NCBI GenBank assembly: GCA_035578175.1
Contig: JAQMRL010000003.1
Coordinates: forward strand, 83,091,969-83,155,968
Source of the DNA: Catonia carolina
Taxonomy: Eukaryota; Arthropoda; Insecta; Hemiptera; Achilidae
Length of the DNA stretch: 64,000 bases
Direction of reading: 5' to 3'
This document shows positions 33,858 to 44,921 of this stretch, piece by piece. The first letter of the stretch is position 1; every line of letters begins with the position of its first letter. The position numbers and the translations under genes are program-made. The notes beneath the pieces are model-generated. The model was not told the DNA's origin. It worked only from the letters and a program-made list of their open reading frames with translations, and ran no database searches.

Positions 33858-36194
33858 ATTTAATTTGTAAATATTAATTTATATTCGCAAAACGACAATA
33901 ACAAAATTCAAAACCATATGCGGATAGATGTGCAAAACGACTTGTGGCAATAATAATTTTTTTGGCAGATATATCCGTTGTTAGACCGCGAAGGGTTAAC
34001 GTTTATATGGATGTATATCCTTTGTAAATATTTTGGATTATTGCGTTGGTCAATAAAATGGTAGACATTTTTGTTTACGAAATTCTTTTGTTGAGGAGCG
34101 TGAAGATGGCTAAATTAAGGGTTTCGGAATATGATCGCATCATATAGGCAGGTAATTATACTCACTTGATGTTCTTCTGATTTATATTCCAATATGAAAC
34201 TAATAGGTACTTAGACCATTCCAACGCATCTCCAAACTTCGGTGATGTTCTATAATGATACTCTGTTATAGTTCTAATAATAACGATTATGTTATCATGT
34301 CCCTTACCCATGTTTTTTCTCATCTGGTAATGTTCGTCATCTGTGATTTAACAACAAACGTGAAGGCACATTGCGGCTGGTAATTTGTATACTGTTCAAT
34401 CACCTACTATATGCGTGATATCCGGCCATATGTGCTCCCAGCATTCTTTTCTGTTTCTATTATACACATATTTTGGTGTGCGTACTTGTAATACATGACT
34501 CCTTAAAGATTTTTTAAAACACCAGACTTCTATATTTACTCACACACAACTTTTCTGTGTTCTTTATTTCATATTCGTTTAACCATCCTTTTCTATCTTA
34601 TTTTTGTATTACAATCCTCTTTATCTTTTGCTTCGTTATTAAATCAAAACCCCCATGTGGTTTAGTTTAGTTCACCCACTGTTGTAATATAAAGGAAAGG
34701 GTTGGGATCATTCACCCACTTGTAAGACAGGATATTGTCAAGTTCATCAGCCTCCCGTATAGAAGTGAGGTTATGATGAAAAAATCAACAGCTATGTCTT
34801 CTCAATCTGTTTTGAAAAATAAACTTGAAAATCATCCGCTTCCCCCTTATAATTTTCTACTTTCGTGTCATACATAAAATGTACTCAATGTTTAAATATG
34901 GCATTTATAAACAAACATAACCCTTTAAATTTTATTCTCATACTTAACCGACCACAAATTACAACCCCACATATTGTTTTCTATTTTAAAAACAATACAA
35001 ACTTTTTAACAGATGTTTGATTGAAAAATCTTTTGAATTTTATTCATTCAAATTTATAATCCCCATCTGTTGTTAGCTTGATTGAACAACCGGCTTATTG
35101 TTTAGGTTGTGGTAAACTATATACAAAAACCCAACGTAAAATATATTTATTATTTTATTATTGTAATTAATGGATTATATGATAGTTTAAGAAAATTTTA
35201 TTGGCTCATTTGTATTTCCATTATATTAATTACAATATATACAAGTTTCTTAATTAACTGAATAGAAATTACTTTCCTGAATAAGGCATTGCCTGTGCTC
35301 AGGATAGGAAAGTGATGAAATGATAATAATAATTTTATTTATAATGTTGTCAATTTCTTACGAATTAACTAACGGATTACCAATTTATGTTTATATTTAC
35401 AATATTCCTAATTATTCTGTACTACTAACATATGTTATTACTTAACTATTAATTAACTAGGCAATCATAAACCAACCTATTTGTGGACGAGTTCAATCAA
35501 CCTTCTTTTATTCGGACAGCACATTCAACTGCTAATCCATCTGGAATTTTCTGTTGAAACTTTCGAGTGGAAAGAACAACCCTTGGCGGTGAACAATGCA
35601 GAGATGGTTAATCTTGGTCATAGGGCTGCTACCTGACAGTTGTCAAACTTTTTGGTTAATTTGGGGGCTTCCCCCCTAGGTTCTTTTGCCCTCCCTGTCG
35701 TTGAGGAAATTCCTCATCCACCATCGAAGCAGTTAACGGGTGTTACTCTATTGTAATTTGAAAGATAAATTTTAAAAAACTCACTATTAAAATTGTGTAA
35801 GATAATGGTAGTACCAACAACCCTTTGCGAATCGGAAAGTTACTTATTAAGAGAAAGCGATATTGTGAGTGTTCAGAATTTAGAGAAGAGATTTGTGAAA
35901 ATTGTAACGGGGATTCATTTGAGGAATCATTAAAAAAGCATTAGGAAAATATTTGCATTAAATTCACTTTTTTGGCTATCTGGAAAAAGAAGATCGAAAT
36001 GGTTTTCCCACATCAAGCATGTTTAGCCATCTGCCATGAATTGTTAAAAATGATTTAACTTGTTGGGTGTGACGCTTGGGACAGCTACAGAGAGAAATGA
36101 AGGATCTCGTGAGACCAAAAAAGGCAGATGCTTAATCCTTCCGGGAGAAGAGGATTCGACTGCTAATTAGAAGTCACTGTCTCGATCAGTAGTA
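33858..36194. other. 2.3 kb without a supported gene
   Basis: No frame above about 60 codons, no splice pattern and no repeat recognised. The patches at 35460-35740 and 35860-36190 are less AT-rich. The latter could be a strongly decayed LINE end, but I could not read a convincing motif order. Confidence 0.5.
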
Positions 36195-37085
36195 CAAAAA
36201 TCTGGTGCGAAACACACACAACTTTCTCTTGCCGATGCAAATAATTAAAAATAAACCTAAAATTTGTAATAAAACATTAGAAATAAACAAAAAACTAACC
36301 TCAATAAACATAACCTAATTTTAATCATGAGTGAAAAACGGAAAATGAAAATCGACCTGTTTGGCTTAAAAATATGGAAAATCACTCTTTCACGCTAAAC
36401 TAGGCTCTGTAGAGAAAAATGTTTTAAATAAAAGTTCTAGATCTTTTAATTTTCTATAAATTTGATTATATACAGTTTTATCGTAAAATGCATATTAAGG
36501 CCGAAATTTAAAAAATTTGATTTTTCACACGTTTTCGTGAGAAAAAAAACAGAAAATCGCTAATTACTGCTAAACTAAGCGTTATTCAAAAAAATGTTTG
36601 AAATAAAAATTGTAGCTTCTTAAATTCTCTACAACGTTTACTATATAAATTTTTGTGTTAAAATGAAAGTTAAAAAGAAAATGAAAATTAAAGCCTCAAT
36701 CATAAAAAACAATTTTCTTTACGTGAAAACAGCCTCACCAAGAATTTCAGCAAACATGGCGCCTACCCTATCTTGTAGAGCATAAAAAATTTACTGAACC
36801 ACGCGATGTATTAAAAAAATCGTAGGACCAGTTTTTGAGAAAATCGCAAAAAGTGAAAAATTACACGAATAAACTACTACTTCCGGTTGACTGATTTTGA
36901 TGAAAATGTTCGTGCGATGTTCCGTTCTTGAGATATTCTGTTCACATCCAGACCAATCGCTAGAAAAATGTTTTTTGGGATCAGGGGGTCTGAAAACGTG
37001 TAGATCCGGTGAAAACTCGATTTCGTAAAATTGACATGAAAACAATACTTTCCTTCCTATATATTCATATAGGCAAGAGAAAGTA
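36195..37085 (+). mobile_element. Family B element, copy 7 (full length)
   Basis: Runs from AAAAATCTGGTGCGAAACAC to GGCAAGAGAAAGTA. Differences from copy 2 include a small duplication near 36665-36690 (AATGAAAGTTAAAAAGAAAA) and loss of the GTCGGGTCCGGTAGTGGT block and of the CA repeat near 36910-36950. The minus frame at 36791-37045 lies inside it and is not a gene. Confidence 0.85.
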
Positions 37086-37492
37086 CAATGTAACTAATAT
37101 AGAATAAGAATTATAAAAATATTACTAAGTTCCGCGTAACCAATAAATCCAAGTAACGCATGATGTCTAGTTAAGCACGAGCCACACTGTACTGCACGTA
37201 GCTGTGTGACTCGTAATGTCTGTTTCACAGCTCTCAGCAAAATGCATAAGCTTTTATACGTAACTATGTGTTAAAAATTAAGGTGTTCATCATAATGTAC
37301 TTTTGAAACTGATGAATTTTTGATCATGATTAGATAAGATTATCACAGTTTTACGGAATTTGCGCTCGCGCACGTCTAGATCCTATTGTAATTGAAGTAA
37401 AGTTATAATTTGTTGAGTTTGAGGAGATTTATTTTATTAGTAAGCAGCTGTACTTTTTGATGTTGGGATAGATCTACGATACTCTAGTTTTA
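37086..37492. other. No gene; AT-rich
   Basis: Nothing recognised. Confidence 0.5.
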
Positions 37493-37580
37493 ACCCGCCG
37501 AGTTGGTCTAAAGGTAAAGTCAGCTGACTCTCGGAGATGAAGGTTGCCGTGATTCAAATCCCAGTAAAGATACATTTACC
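37493..37580 (+). repeat. tRNA-derived SINE, family C, copy 5 (head only)
   Basis: CCCGCCGAGTTGGTCTAAAG and TGATTCAAATCCCAG give both internal promoter boxes. The body breaks off at about 37580. The central TCAGCTGTTTAACAGCTGA is reduced to TCAGCTGA, an apparent deletion between the palindrome arms. Confidence 0.7.
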
Positions 37581-38351
37581 AGATTGACTCCTAAGGCAAT
37601 TTTTGAAATTTTGCTTAAAAACACATATCTATCTTATGGTTCCTTTGCTTTTTTTTAAATAAATCTTTCAAGTCTACAGTATTATAAGGCTTAAATTTTT
37701 GACGCTGTTTTTTAGGTGAGAGACTGATCAGGTACTTAAAAGTTAAAATTCAAATATAGTACTGTAAAGGACTGATGTGTCTCATTGAAATTTTACTTGT
37801 ATTTCTATAAAATATTATAATTATGTATTTTATAAATAATTTACTTAGGGCTATTTTTCAATAAAACTACATAAATCGATGATGCGTCTCTCTATCATGC
37901 AGTTGTCCGGTGAGTGGTAAACTTACGTACCAGTTGTCTACACACAGTCTATACACCAGAGTCAACTTGTACAATGCAAAAAATATTGTAATTTAAAAAC
38001 CATAAAAAGTTAAAAGGTAAAATGATTTTTCATTATATAGTATTATTAAAATATGATTAATAACGCAATTATAAACTATAATAATAGTCAATATTATGTA
38101 ACAGTAATAGGCTAATAAGCGGTCAAGTTTCACCGACTCATTTTTGACTCGATCAGATCAAGTAAATCATGAACCACGACTGACGAAATGTTTTTTTGAA
38201 CTCATTTCTAACAGCTTAGTGTATGATTCTATGCAAACGAGCATCCAATCCGTCTCACGATTCTATTAAAAACACTATTACTTGAGAGACGGATAAGTCT
38301 TAAAAGTAAATTTTACAGATCTGGTGAGAGACGTATGTCTTATGGGAGTCA
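37581..38351. other. No gene; AT-rich
   Basis: Nothing recognised. Confidence 0.5.
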
Positions 38352-38552
38352 ACCTGTTATACATATTTGAATGCTAGACAGTGGTTATCTGTGTACGTTG
38401 GTGGTTGGGTTCAATTAACCATACTCTTTGATTCTGTACTAGATAACTCATTTACGTCATGAATTTCATTCTTATTTCATTGGGTCATGGAGTTGCTTAT
38501 TGTTGTTCAATTGAACAGATTGCTACGTACAAACATTAGGGTTTAACAAAAC
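38352..38552 (+). repeat. tRNA-derived SINE, family C, copy 6 (body and tail)
   Basis: Begins in the body (ATTTGAATGCTAGACAGTGG) and continues to the tail (GAACAGATTGCTACGTACAA, ACATTAGGGTTTAA). The head is absent. It could be the displaced tail of copy 5, 770 bases upstream in the same orientation. Confidence 0.75.
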
Positions 38553-39080
38553 CATTTACTACAAGAAAACTGTATTCCTTTGATATTCCTTTACAATAGT
38601 AAATTCCTTTGATGTCGGCAGTAACCCCTTGTAATGTGTAGGCTCATTTCTTGGCGTTATTGTTACAATAAATTAAGTCAGCACATAAAAGGAATATTTT
38701 CATTAAAATAGCCCTGCAATTAAATAGCCGTAAATAATAAAATAATAAAAAATTGAAATATGAAAGGTAAATGAACTAACATAAACTTTTATAACCATAA
38801 AACATTACTTCTCATTAGTAAAAATACAGTTGCAACCCATTATTTTATGAATCGGTTGCATTATTACTAATAACAATAGTAATAAACGTTTTCTTGTTTA
38901 ATAAAATTAATTGTAACCTAACTTTGCTCAAGTTTCAACTTTAGTTTACGTGGTAATTGATTTCATATTATTTGTAGAACTGATTAGCGTTAAGGGAAAA
39001 TAGATATTTTAGTATACATTTTTACTTTAAAAAGTAAAAAGGAATTCGAGCTGCCTCCATACCGCAGTAAGTAATGTGGT
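38553..39080. other. No gene; AT-rich
   Basis: Nothing recognised. Confidence 0.5.
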
Positions 39081-39223
39081 AGGCCGGCCCATTGGAGTAG
39101 TGGTTAGTGCAACTAATTGGCCGGGGTCCCAGGTTCGATTCCTGGCCAGGTCTGGGGTTTTAATATATCATCCTCAATGTCTGAATTAGCAGAAATTCCA
39201 AAACAGTCAGAGGTAAAAAAAAT
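39081..39223 (+). repeat. tRNA-derived SINE with LINE-like tail
   Basis: The head GGCCGGCCCATTGGAGTAGT has box A (TAGTGGTTAGTGC) and a perfect box B (GGTTCGATTCCTGG) closed by paired CCAGG/CCTGG. A body of ~60 bases ends TTAGCAGAAATTCCAAAACA, then GTCAGAGGTAAAAAA. The same tail occurs inverted at 29153-29200, which suggests a shared 3' end recognised by a partner LINE. A second box B-like segment (CGGTTCGATTCCCAG, 39244) follows at once and may be another truncated head. Confidence 0.75.
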
Positions 39224-39438
39224 GCCTCCAAAGCGAAAGATCCCGGTTCGATTCCCAGCTAGAGTATGAAAAAATTATTACAGGTTTAAATCCATCGAAA
39301 TGAAATTAGTTAGATAATTAACCCTAGTGTAGTCTACTTTTTAAGTCGCTAGGTCATTAGCGACAACTTTGGTTAACAAATGGGGGTTTGTATTACTAAT
39401 AATTTTTCACACATTAACCGGGAATCTGCCCATAAGTC

Positions 39439-39829
39439 TGCCCATAACAGACAGGTGAAGTGTCAAATTTTTACACTCAATCTGTTCGTTGCAGGGCTAA
39501 AATAAATAGTTCTGTTTCTTAACACATGGTCAGCCAATTAAATGACTGAATCATTTAAGAACAGAAGAGGCAGAGGTGTAAAAGACACTAATCAGAGTTA
39601 TCTCCTCTGAAAGTAATGAATTTCATTATACAGCCAGACCCTGTGGTGAATGAAGTGAAGGTGTCATTTGCAGAGTGGAAAATATGTGCTTTTCAGAGGA
39701 CCCGGCATGCTGATAAGCTTACTTTCCCACTCAGTGAGGAAGGCAATGGTAAACCACCTCACTCCTCGTTTTACTTAGTAAAACCTCTACAGGTTCAAAC
39801 CAGCCTTTCGGCTGATGACCTAAACAACA
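39439..39829 (+). repeat. Family A repeat, copy 6 (reference full copy, 391 bp)
   Basis: Runs from TGCCCATAACAGACAGGTGA to GACCTAAACAACACAA. The conserved box GGAAGGCAATGGTAAACCAC lies at 39737-39757, followed by CTCACTCCTCGTTTTACTTA and TTTCGGCTGATGACC. An open frame of 87 codons (39616-39879) begins at the same ATG as in copy 5 and runs past the end of the repeat. A CAA-rich tail without poly(A), frequent 5' truncation and the lack of inverted ends point to a retroposon of RTE-related type. The resemblance of the box to the 3' region of BovB/RTE elements is from memory. Confidence 0.85.
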
Positions 39830-39898
39830 CAACCGGGAATCGAACTCTGGGTCTTCCGTTTAACAACTTAGCACGATAATCACTGCGCAACGACAGTT
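39830..39898 (-). repeat. tRNA-like SINE head fragment
   Basis: On the minus strand GAGTTCGATTCCCGG is a good box B, and GTTGCGCAGTGATTATCGTGC approximates a box A. No body is visible because family A copy 6 abuts directly. Confidence 0.5.
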
Positions 39899-39960
39899 TT
39901 TTTGTTTTGTTCTCTAATAGCTGTTAAAATACGAAATATAATAAAGATAAAAAAATATTT

Positions 39961-40291
39961 TTGACCCACTGGGTTAGTCTAGAGGTAAAGTCGTTGCCGC
40001 GAGTCAGCTGTTCAACAGCTGATTTTCGGAGACGAAGGTTCCTGGTTGAAATCCTAGTGAAAGTAGTTACTTTTATTCGGATTTGAACACTAGAAAGTGG
40101 TTACCGGTGTACTTTGATGGTTGGGGTTCAATTAACCATATTTTCTCAGGAATAATCGGCCTGGGTCTGTACAAGACTACACCTCTTTACACGTCATACA
40201 CATCATCATCATCTCATTGAGTCATGGGGTTGATTATTGTTCTGCATTGAACAGATGCAACGTACACACATTAGGGTTAAAAAAAATAAAA
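39961..40291 (+). repeat. tRNA-derived SINE, family C, copy 7 (reference full copy, 331 bp)
   Basis: Parts in order: head CCCACTGGGTTAGTCTAGAG with box A; palindrome TCAGCTGTTCAACAGCTGA; box B CCTGGTTGAAATCC (40041-40054); body ACTTTTATTCGGATTTGAAC, TACCGGTGTACTTTGATGG and TTCAATTAACCATA; a CATCATCATCATCTC stretch; and the tail ATGCAACGTACACACATTAG followed by an A-rich end. The head-body-tail plan is that of a Pol III-transcribed SINE moved by a LINE in trans. Confidence 0.85.
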
Positions 40292-40980
40292 TATTATTTT
40301 TAACTAGCAGTTTGGTATGTCATTTCCTATATACTACTACATCAAACAGAAAGTAAAAATCCTTATTTAGTTTTGCACAGAAAAGGGTAAATGAAGTGGG
40401 AGTTAAGGTTGTAAAACTAGATGAATCACGTGACTTTTCTAGTCTTAGTATTGTTTCAGTTGCAGCAGTATACTAGCAGCAACACTATAAAATAGATACA
40501 ACATAAAGAAGGATTGTGTCGAGTCGAAGGAAAGGGAACAGCTTCCTTTTCATCTGTAAAGGAAAGAGGAACGGCAAAGGAAGTGCACCGGACTTTATAG
40601 CGTTTCCTCCAATGCTGAATAAGTTTTATGCAGTAATATATATCCTGTTTTAGTATGTAGTGTACTGACTCAACTTACTGTATGCAGTGAATGCTGGTAA
40701 TCTGGCGTACAGGTCGAGAAACAGACCAGAGACTAGGCGTGTTTAAATAAGTCAATAAACTCAAACTCGATTTAAAAACTCTTGTACCTAAATTGTTCCG
40801 TCTGGAACCATCATTTATAAACATTGATGGCGCTTCTATTCCAATAATTAACTTATGTCTTTTCTATAATGTGTTTTTTTATTTCCTTTTATATAAAAAA
40901 TATTTATATAATATTAATATTTATTATTAATTATTAATATTTAATATTTATATAATTAAATATTTATAAAATATTTTTAA
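40292..40980. other. No gene; low-complexity A/T tract before the LINE
   Basis: Nothing coding. Bases 40889-40979 consist almost only of TTATTAATATTTA-like repeats and end at the 5' break of the following LINE copy. Confidence 0.6.
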
Positions 40981-41764
40981 TGCCCAAACAGAACTAAAAA
41001 TCTTCTTCGATAAGTCCGTATACATGTCAGATAACAAAAGTAAAACAACCGCCCTCAAAACCCAACACGGAATGCTCAAAAGAGTCAACCACTTCAAATA
41101 CTTAGGAGAAATTATACAACAAAACGGAAACGACGTACTTACATTGCAAAACAGAATAGCAAAACTAGAAATGGCCTACGTACAAACAAGGAACTTTTAC
41201 AACAAAAAATGCATATCTAGAAACGCCAAACTTAGACATCTGAACACAGTCGTTCTTCCACAAGTCTTATACGCAGCCGAAACCCTAACATTTCATAGGA
41301 AAGGATTATTAACAAAACTAAATAAAATACACAGGAGATTCGCCCAGACAATCCTAGGAACAGTTTTCGACCCAGAAACCAAGATCCACAAGAAGAGAAC
41401 GAACGAGCACATTATGAATTTCCTAGGCGATCTAACAACTAAGCTCATAAAGCGTCGACTACAATATTACGGTCACATGATGAGATTCCAAAACAAAAAT
41501 AACGAAACGTACAAAATGATCACATATCAAGAAGGTTTTAAATCCAAAGATAGATGGATCAAAGAAATCGAAACAAACCTAAACACCATAAACGCTTCAC
41601 ATAACGATGTAACAGATGGAACTGCCTTTAGAAGGAAAATAAAAGATTTTGGGAATTTCCCGACTGCAGAAACAAGGCAGAGGACATAGACGCAGGAACA
41701 AAGGGAGAAGGTTAGCGAGAGGATGAAGGCGTACCATGCGAACAAACGACAGCTTAAAAAATAA
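40981..41764 (+). pseudogene. 5'-truncated non-LTR retrotransposon ORF2 (best-preserved LINE piece)
   Basis: The frame is open from about 40981; its first ATG (41024) gives 221 codons. Counted from that ATG: H-F-K-Y-L-G-E-I-I at 23-31 (polymerase motif E/primer grip), L-P-Q-V-L-Y-A-A-E-T-L at 78-88, a thumb-like helical region with R-R-F-A-Q-T-I-L-G at 104-112, and R-R-L-Q-Y-Y-G-H-M-M-R at 144-154, followed by W-I-K-E-I. This is the C-terminal third of a LINE reverse transcriptase; the catalytic Y-x-D-D and endonuclease are missing. The TAG at 41687-41689 stands where the family normally has a tryptophan codon, and the same frame continues for 24 codons rich in K, R and E to TAA at 41762-41764. 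So the stop is probably a single-base change. The clade is unresolved (RTE-like or related). The minus frame 41527-41745 is a shadow. Confidence 0.8.
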
Positions 41765-41771
41765 TTTTATA

Positions 41772-42592
41772 CAGGGTGATTCACGAAGATATGCAGAAAC
41801 TTTTGGAGCTCATTGTACTTGTAAAAATAATGAAAAAGTTTATATAAATATGGGTCCGGAAATGCTTCGTTTCCGAGTTACGGCTAGCAAAAGTTTCGCC
41901 CGGATTTCAGCTCACCAGGTGAAATGAGGTCTTCCTGATATTCTGGTAAGATGATTAAGGGGTGAATTTAATCATTTCTCATGGTTTTTGATCTGATAAA
42001 TTGAATAAAACAGGTCCCAGAACTGTAAGTTAAATAGTTTTTAAGAAAACCAGTGACAAATGCAAAAAATGGCGTGAAAACACATCTTTTCATCTGTGGG
42101 CAAGAAAAACTTTGTTATTTCACCAAGAAACAGTTAAAATTTTTGAATTAAACATGTAGAAAATTTTATTCTGAACAAACCGGTGTAAATGAAGTATACA
42201 GAAAGCGAATAGATGTTTGATAAAATGTATTTTTTTTCATAACAGTACAAAGTAAAATTAACTGGAAAAACAAAGATGAAAAAATGTGTTTTTTCCACTC
42301 CATTTTATTGCATTTGACACTGTTTTTCTCAAAAATTATTTAGCTTACAGTTCTGGGACCTGTTTTATTCAATTTATCAGACCAAAAACCATAAGAAACG
42401 ATTGAATTCAAGAATTCCAGAATTTCAGGAAGACCTCGTTTCACCTGGTGAGCTGAAATCCGGGGTAAATCTTTCGCTAGCCGTAACTCGGTAACGAAGC
42501 ATTTCCGGACCCATGTTTATATAAACTTTTTTTATTATTTTTACATGTACAATAGGCTCCCAAAGTTTCTGCATATCTTCGTGAATCACCTG
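41772..42592 (+). mobile_element. Palindromic fold-back MITE (821 bp)
   Basis: The left end CAGGGTGATTCACGAAGATA and the reverse-complemented right end CAGGTGATTCACGAAGATAT match, and the two halves stay complementary for most of their length: GGGTCCGGAAATGCTTCG, TTACGGCTAGC, AATAAAACAGGTCCCAGAAC and GACAAATGCAAAAAATGG each recur inverted. TATA flanks at 41768-41771 and 42593-42596. The two short frames 41736-41927 (+) and 42425-42622 (-) encode nearly the same peptide only because the element is a palindrome. It lies 7 bases after the TAA that ends the LINE frame. Confidence 0.85.
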
Positions 42593-42596
42593 TATA

Positions 42597-43195
42597 ACAA
42601 GTGCGTTCTTTATATAGGACAATACAATTTAAAAAAAATATATATTTATAATATTTATACCTTAAATAAAATTTTCAATTTGAACACCTCACTGGATCAA
42701 TTCGATTTTTGAACCACAATTTCCGCTTTTTATTCACACCTGAAATGTAGGTCCAAAACAACCTTCATAAATAATCAAATTTTTTATTTTCTTATCTTTT
42801 AAAAATCAAACTTTAAAGCCGCAATGACGTTTGTTGTTTGTACGATTATAAACTAAGAAAATTGTATGAACTCTTTTGTGTTTTTGTGTTTATATGGATA
42901 ATGTGCCTAAGGTTTGGAAATTTTTTTCGTAGTTTCAAAAATAGTTTTTGACTATGCAATTTTGGATCAAGTTTTTAAAATTTTGATTACAATATCAGTC
43001 ACGAGTACTATATGGAAGTTGAAGTCAAATTTGACAGTTTCGATCAATTATGAGATTTCATGAGAATTCATGTCGTACTTTAAAAAGCTAGCTTCAGAAG
43101 ACACTCAGTTAAAATGTATAAGTCCATGAAAGTGGCAATCATTTCCCCATTGAATTTCCCATTAAATTAGGTTAAATAATTTCCCATTGTTCTTA
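42597..43195. other. No gene; AT-rich
   Basis: Nothing recognised. Confidence 0.5.
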
Positions 43196-43455
43196 TTATT
43201 ATTAGCCTATCCCTTCTTCTGGTAAGATGTTTCCATAAACTTCTTCTTTAATCCATTTGTCTAAGAACCTCTAAATTACTTATTTTGTCCACCCACCTAA
43301 TTTTTAACATTTTCTTTAAACACCACATTTCAAATGCTTCTATCCTATTCCTTTCTATAGCTCCTATCACCCACGTTTCACTCCCCTATAGTGTTTAACT
43401 ATACTACACTACACTCCAAATATAGAGTTTTGAAAGGAAATTTTTCCTTTTATTG
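43196..43455 (-). pseudogene. Non-LTR retrotransposon ORF2 C-terminal relic
   Basis: The minus strand reads G-S-E-T-W-V-I-G-A-I-E-R-N-R-I-E-A-F-E-M-W-C-L-K, then M-L-K-I-R-W-V-D-K-I-S-N-L-E-V-L-R-Q. This is the E-T-W ... I-E-A-F-E-M-W ... M-L-x-I-x-W ... V-x-R order of insect LINE polymerases. It then shifts frame into a degraded R-S-L-W-K-H region. The YLG motif and everything upstream are lost. Confidence 0.75.
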
Positions 43456-44237
43456 TCGCATAAAATTTACTTATGTCTAGTTGCCTTAATTTCTTTACAA
43501 TATTTTTTCTTTAAAATTTAGGCGTATTTCAATAAAAGTAAATCTTATAATATTATTTCACAATATTTTCTTAGTGTTTTTAAAAAAATCACGTTTTTGC
43601 TGAATAGTATTTGGTTGGGATTATTAACTTACTCAAAAAATCTGTTCTTCATCTTATGTACGGTAATGTAACTGGGCAAAATAATACTTTCACAAGCGTG
43701 TATCATTATAAAAACTGTACATTTTATTGTAAGATCTTAGATAAAGATATGTATAATTCTTGGTATAAAAATCCGTATGGATCTTTTTTTACTATTACTA
43801 TGCAATTATTATTTTATATAAAATTTCGATTCAATTGTTGAGTGAAATATCAGATCACGGATAATTATTTACATTCTGTTTGTTTTTTTATTCCAAAAAC
43901 AGATAGATATACCGTTATAATTATTAGTGTAATTTCTACACAACTGTTATTATTTTTGTGTTTGTTTCACAGTTTGAATTTCTAAAATAATTTTAGGTTT
44001 TTGTTTTAAACAAATCGATTTTCGTACGTTTTTTTAGTGGTATTATTTACTTAGCTTATAATTATGTTGTCTAAAATAATTTTTATAACAGTGAAAATAT
44101 CGTAATGACTGATTTTTTTGCACATATACGTGTGGCATTTAACATTCTTGTACCTTGAGGCTGATGCCTTAAGTATCCTGTTGTAAGTAGATCTAAAATT
44201 TGTTTTTTAATGTAAACATTTTAACAATTTTTTTATT
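43456..44237. other. No gene; AT-rich
   Basis: A 76-codon plus frame at 43611-43841 is rich in F, Y, N and K with no domain, and is probably chance. Confidence 0.5.
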
Positions 44238-44402
44238 CCTAATATGTACCTATACGTTACAGTTTGTTGAATTTAAGAACATTAAGATGAGGATGATGTG
44301 TATGATATAAATAAGGTGTAGTCCTGACTCGGGCCGACCATTCCTGAGCGAGTATGGTTAATTGAATCCCAACTATCAAAGTACACCGGTAAACACTGTC
44401 TA
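44238..44402 (-). repeat. tRNA-derived SINE, family C, copy 8, tail half
   Basis: Carries the inverted tail and body up to CACTGTCTA, where the sequence is broken by MITE Y. The other half resumes at 44787. Confidence 0.8.
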
Positions 44403-44784
44403 TACTATTTTTCAGCGTTGATGAGCTCTGAACGTACGCATTGCCCGTACCCACTTCATAGCTAGCCAATGACTTGCCAACAACGTTGCCAATACTTGCT
44501 CTCGTAGCTCTGTTCGTCAGTCATTTTTTTGGTCTTTCAATAACAAGTATAACCAATAATCATACAACCAGCTGATTATATTTTATTATTGCATATTAAC
44601 GCGCTCTATAACCGACGTGTTTAGTACTAGATGCAAGATACGAGTGAACTACTGCGGCTCTTATACACATACGCGCGTAATGTTTATCAGGCTGATACAT
44701 TTGTACAATCTGACAACGCTGGTTAACGTTCTGAATGGTCTAAAAGCGATTTTCAGCAGAGTTGATCAACAGTAAAAAGCATTA
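44403..44784 (+). mobile_element. MITE Y copy 2 (382 bp, intact)
   Basis: Inserted in SINE copy 8 at a TA: the SINE consensus GTCTAGTATTC appears here as GTC-TA, then the element, then TA-GTATTC. Ends are TACTATTTTTCAGCG-TTGATGAGCTCTG on the left and, inverted, TAATGCTTTTTACTG-TTGATCAACTCTG on the right. Non-coding. Confidence 0.8.
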
Positions 44785-44786
44785 TA

Positions 44787-44921
44787 GTATTCGAATGCAT
44801 ATTAAAGTAACTACCTGTACTAGGATTTAAATTTGGAACGTTTGTCTCCGAAAATCATCTGTTAAACAGCTGACACATGGCGTCAACTTTAGCACTAGAC
44901 CAATCCGGTGGGTCTTACTAA
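44787..44921 (-). repeat. tRNA-derived SINE, family C, copy 8, head half
   Basis: Continues the SINE from ATTCGAATGCATATTAAAG to the tRNA-like head; the inverted GACCCACCGG start is near 44921. Together with 44238-44402 it makes one complete SINE. Confidence 0.8.

Noticed and set aside
39081..39156. A functional tRNA gene
   Set aside because: Boxes A and B are good, but the acceptor stem does not pair, the anticodon arm is degenerate, and a SINE body and tail follow.
41736..42622. Two opposite frames with the shared peptide I-N-M-G-P-E-M-L-R
   Set aside because: The peptides match because the DNA is a palindrome, so conservation does not indicate a gene.
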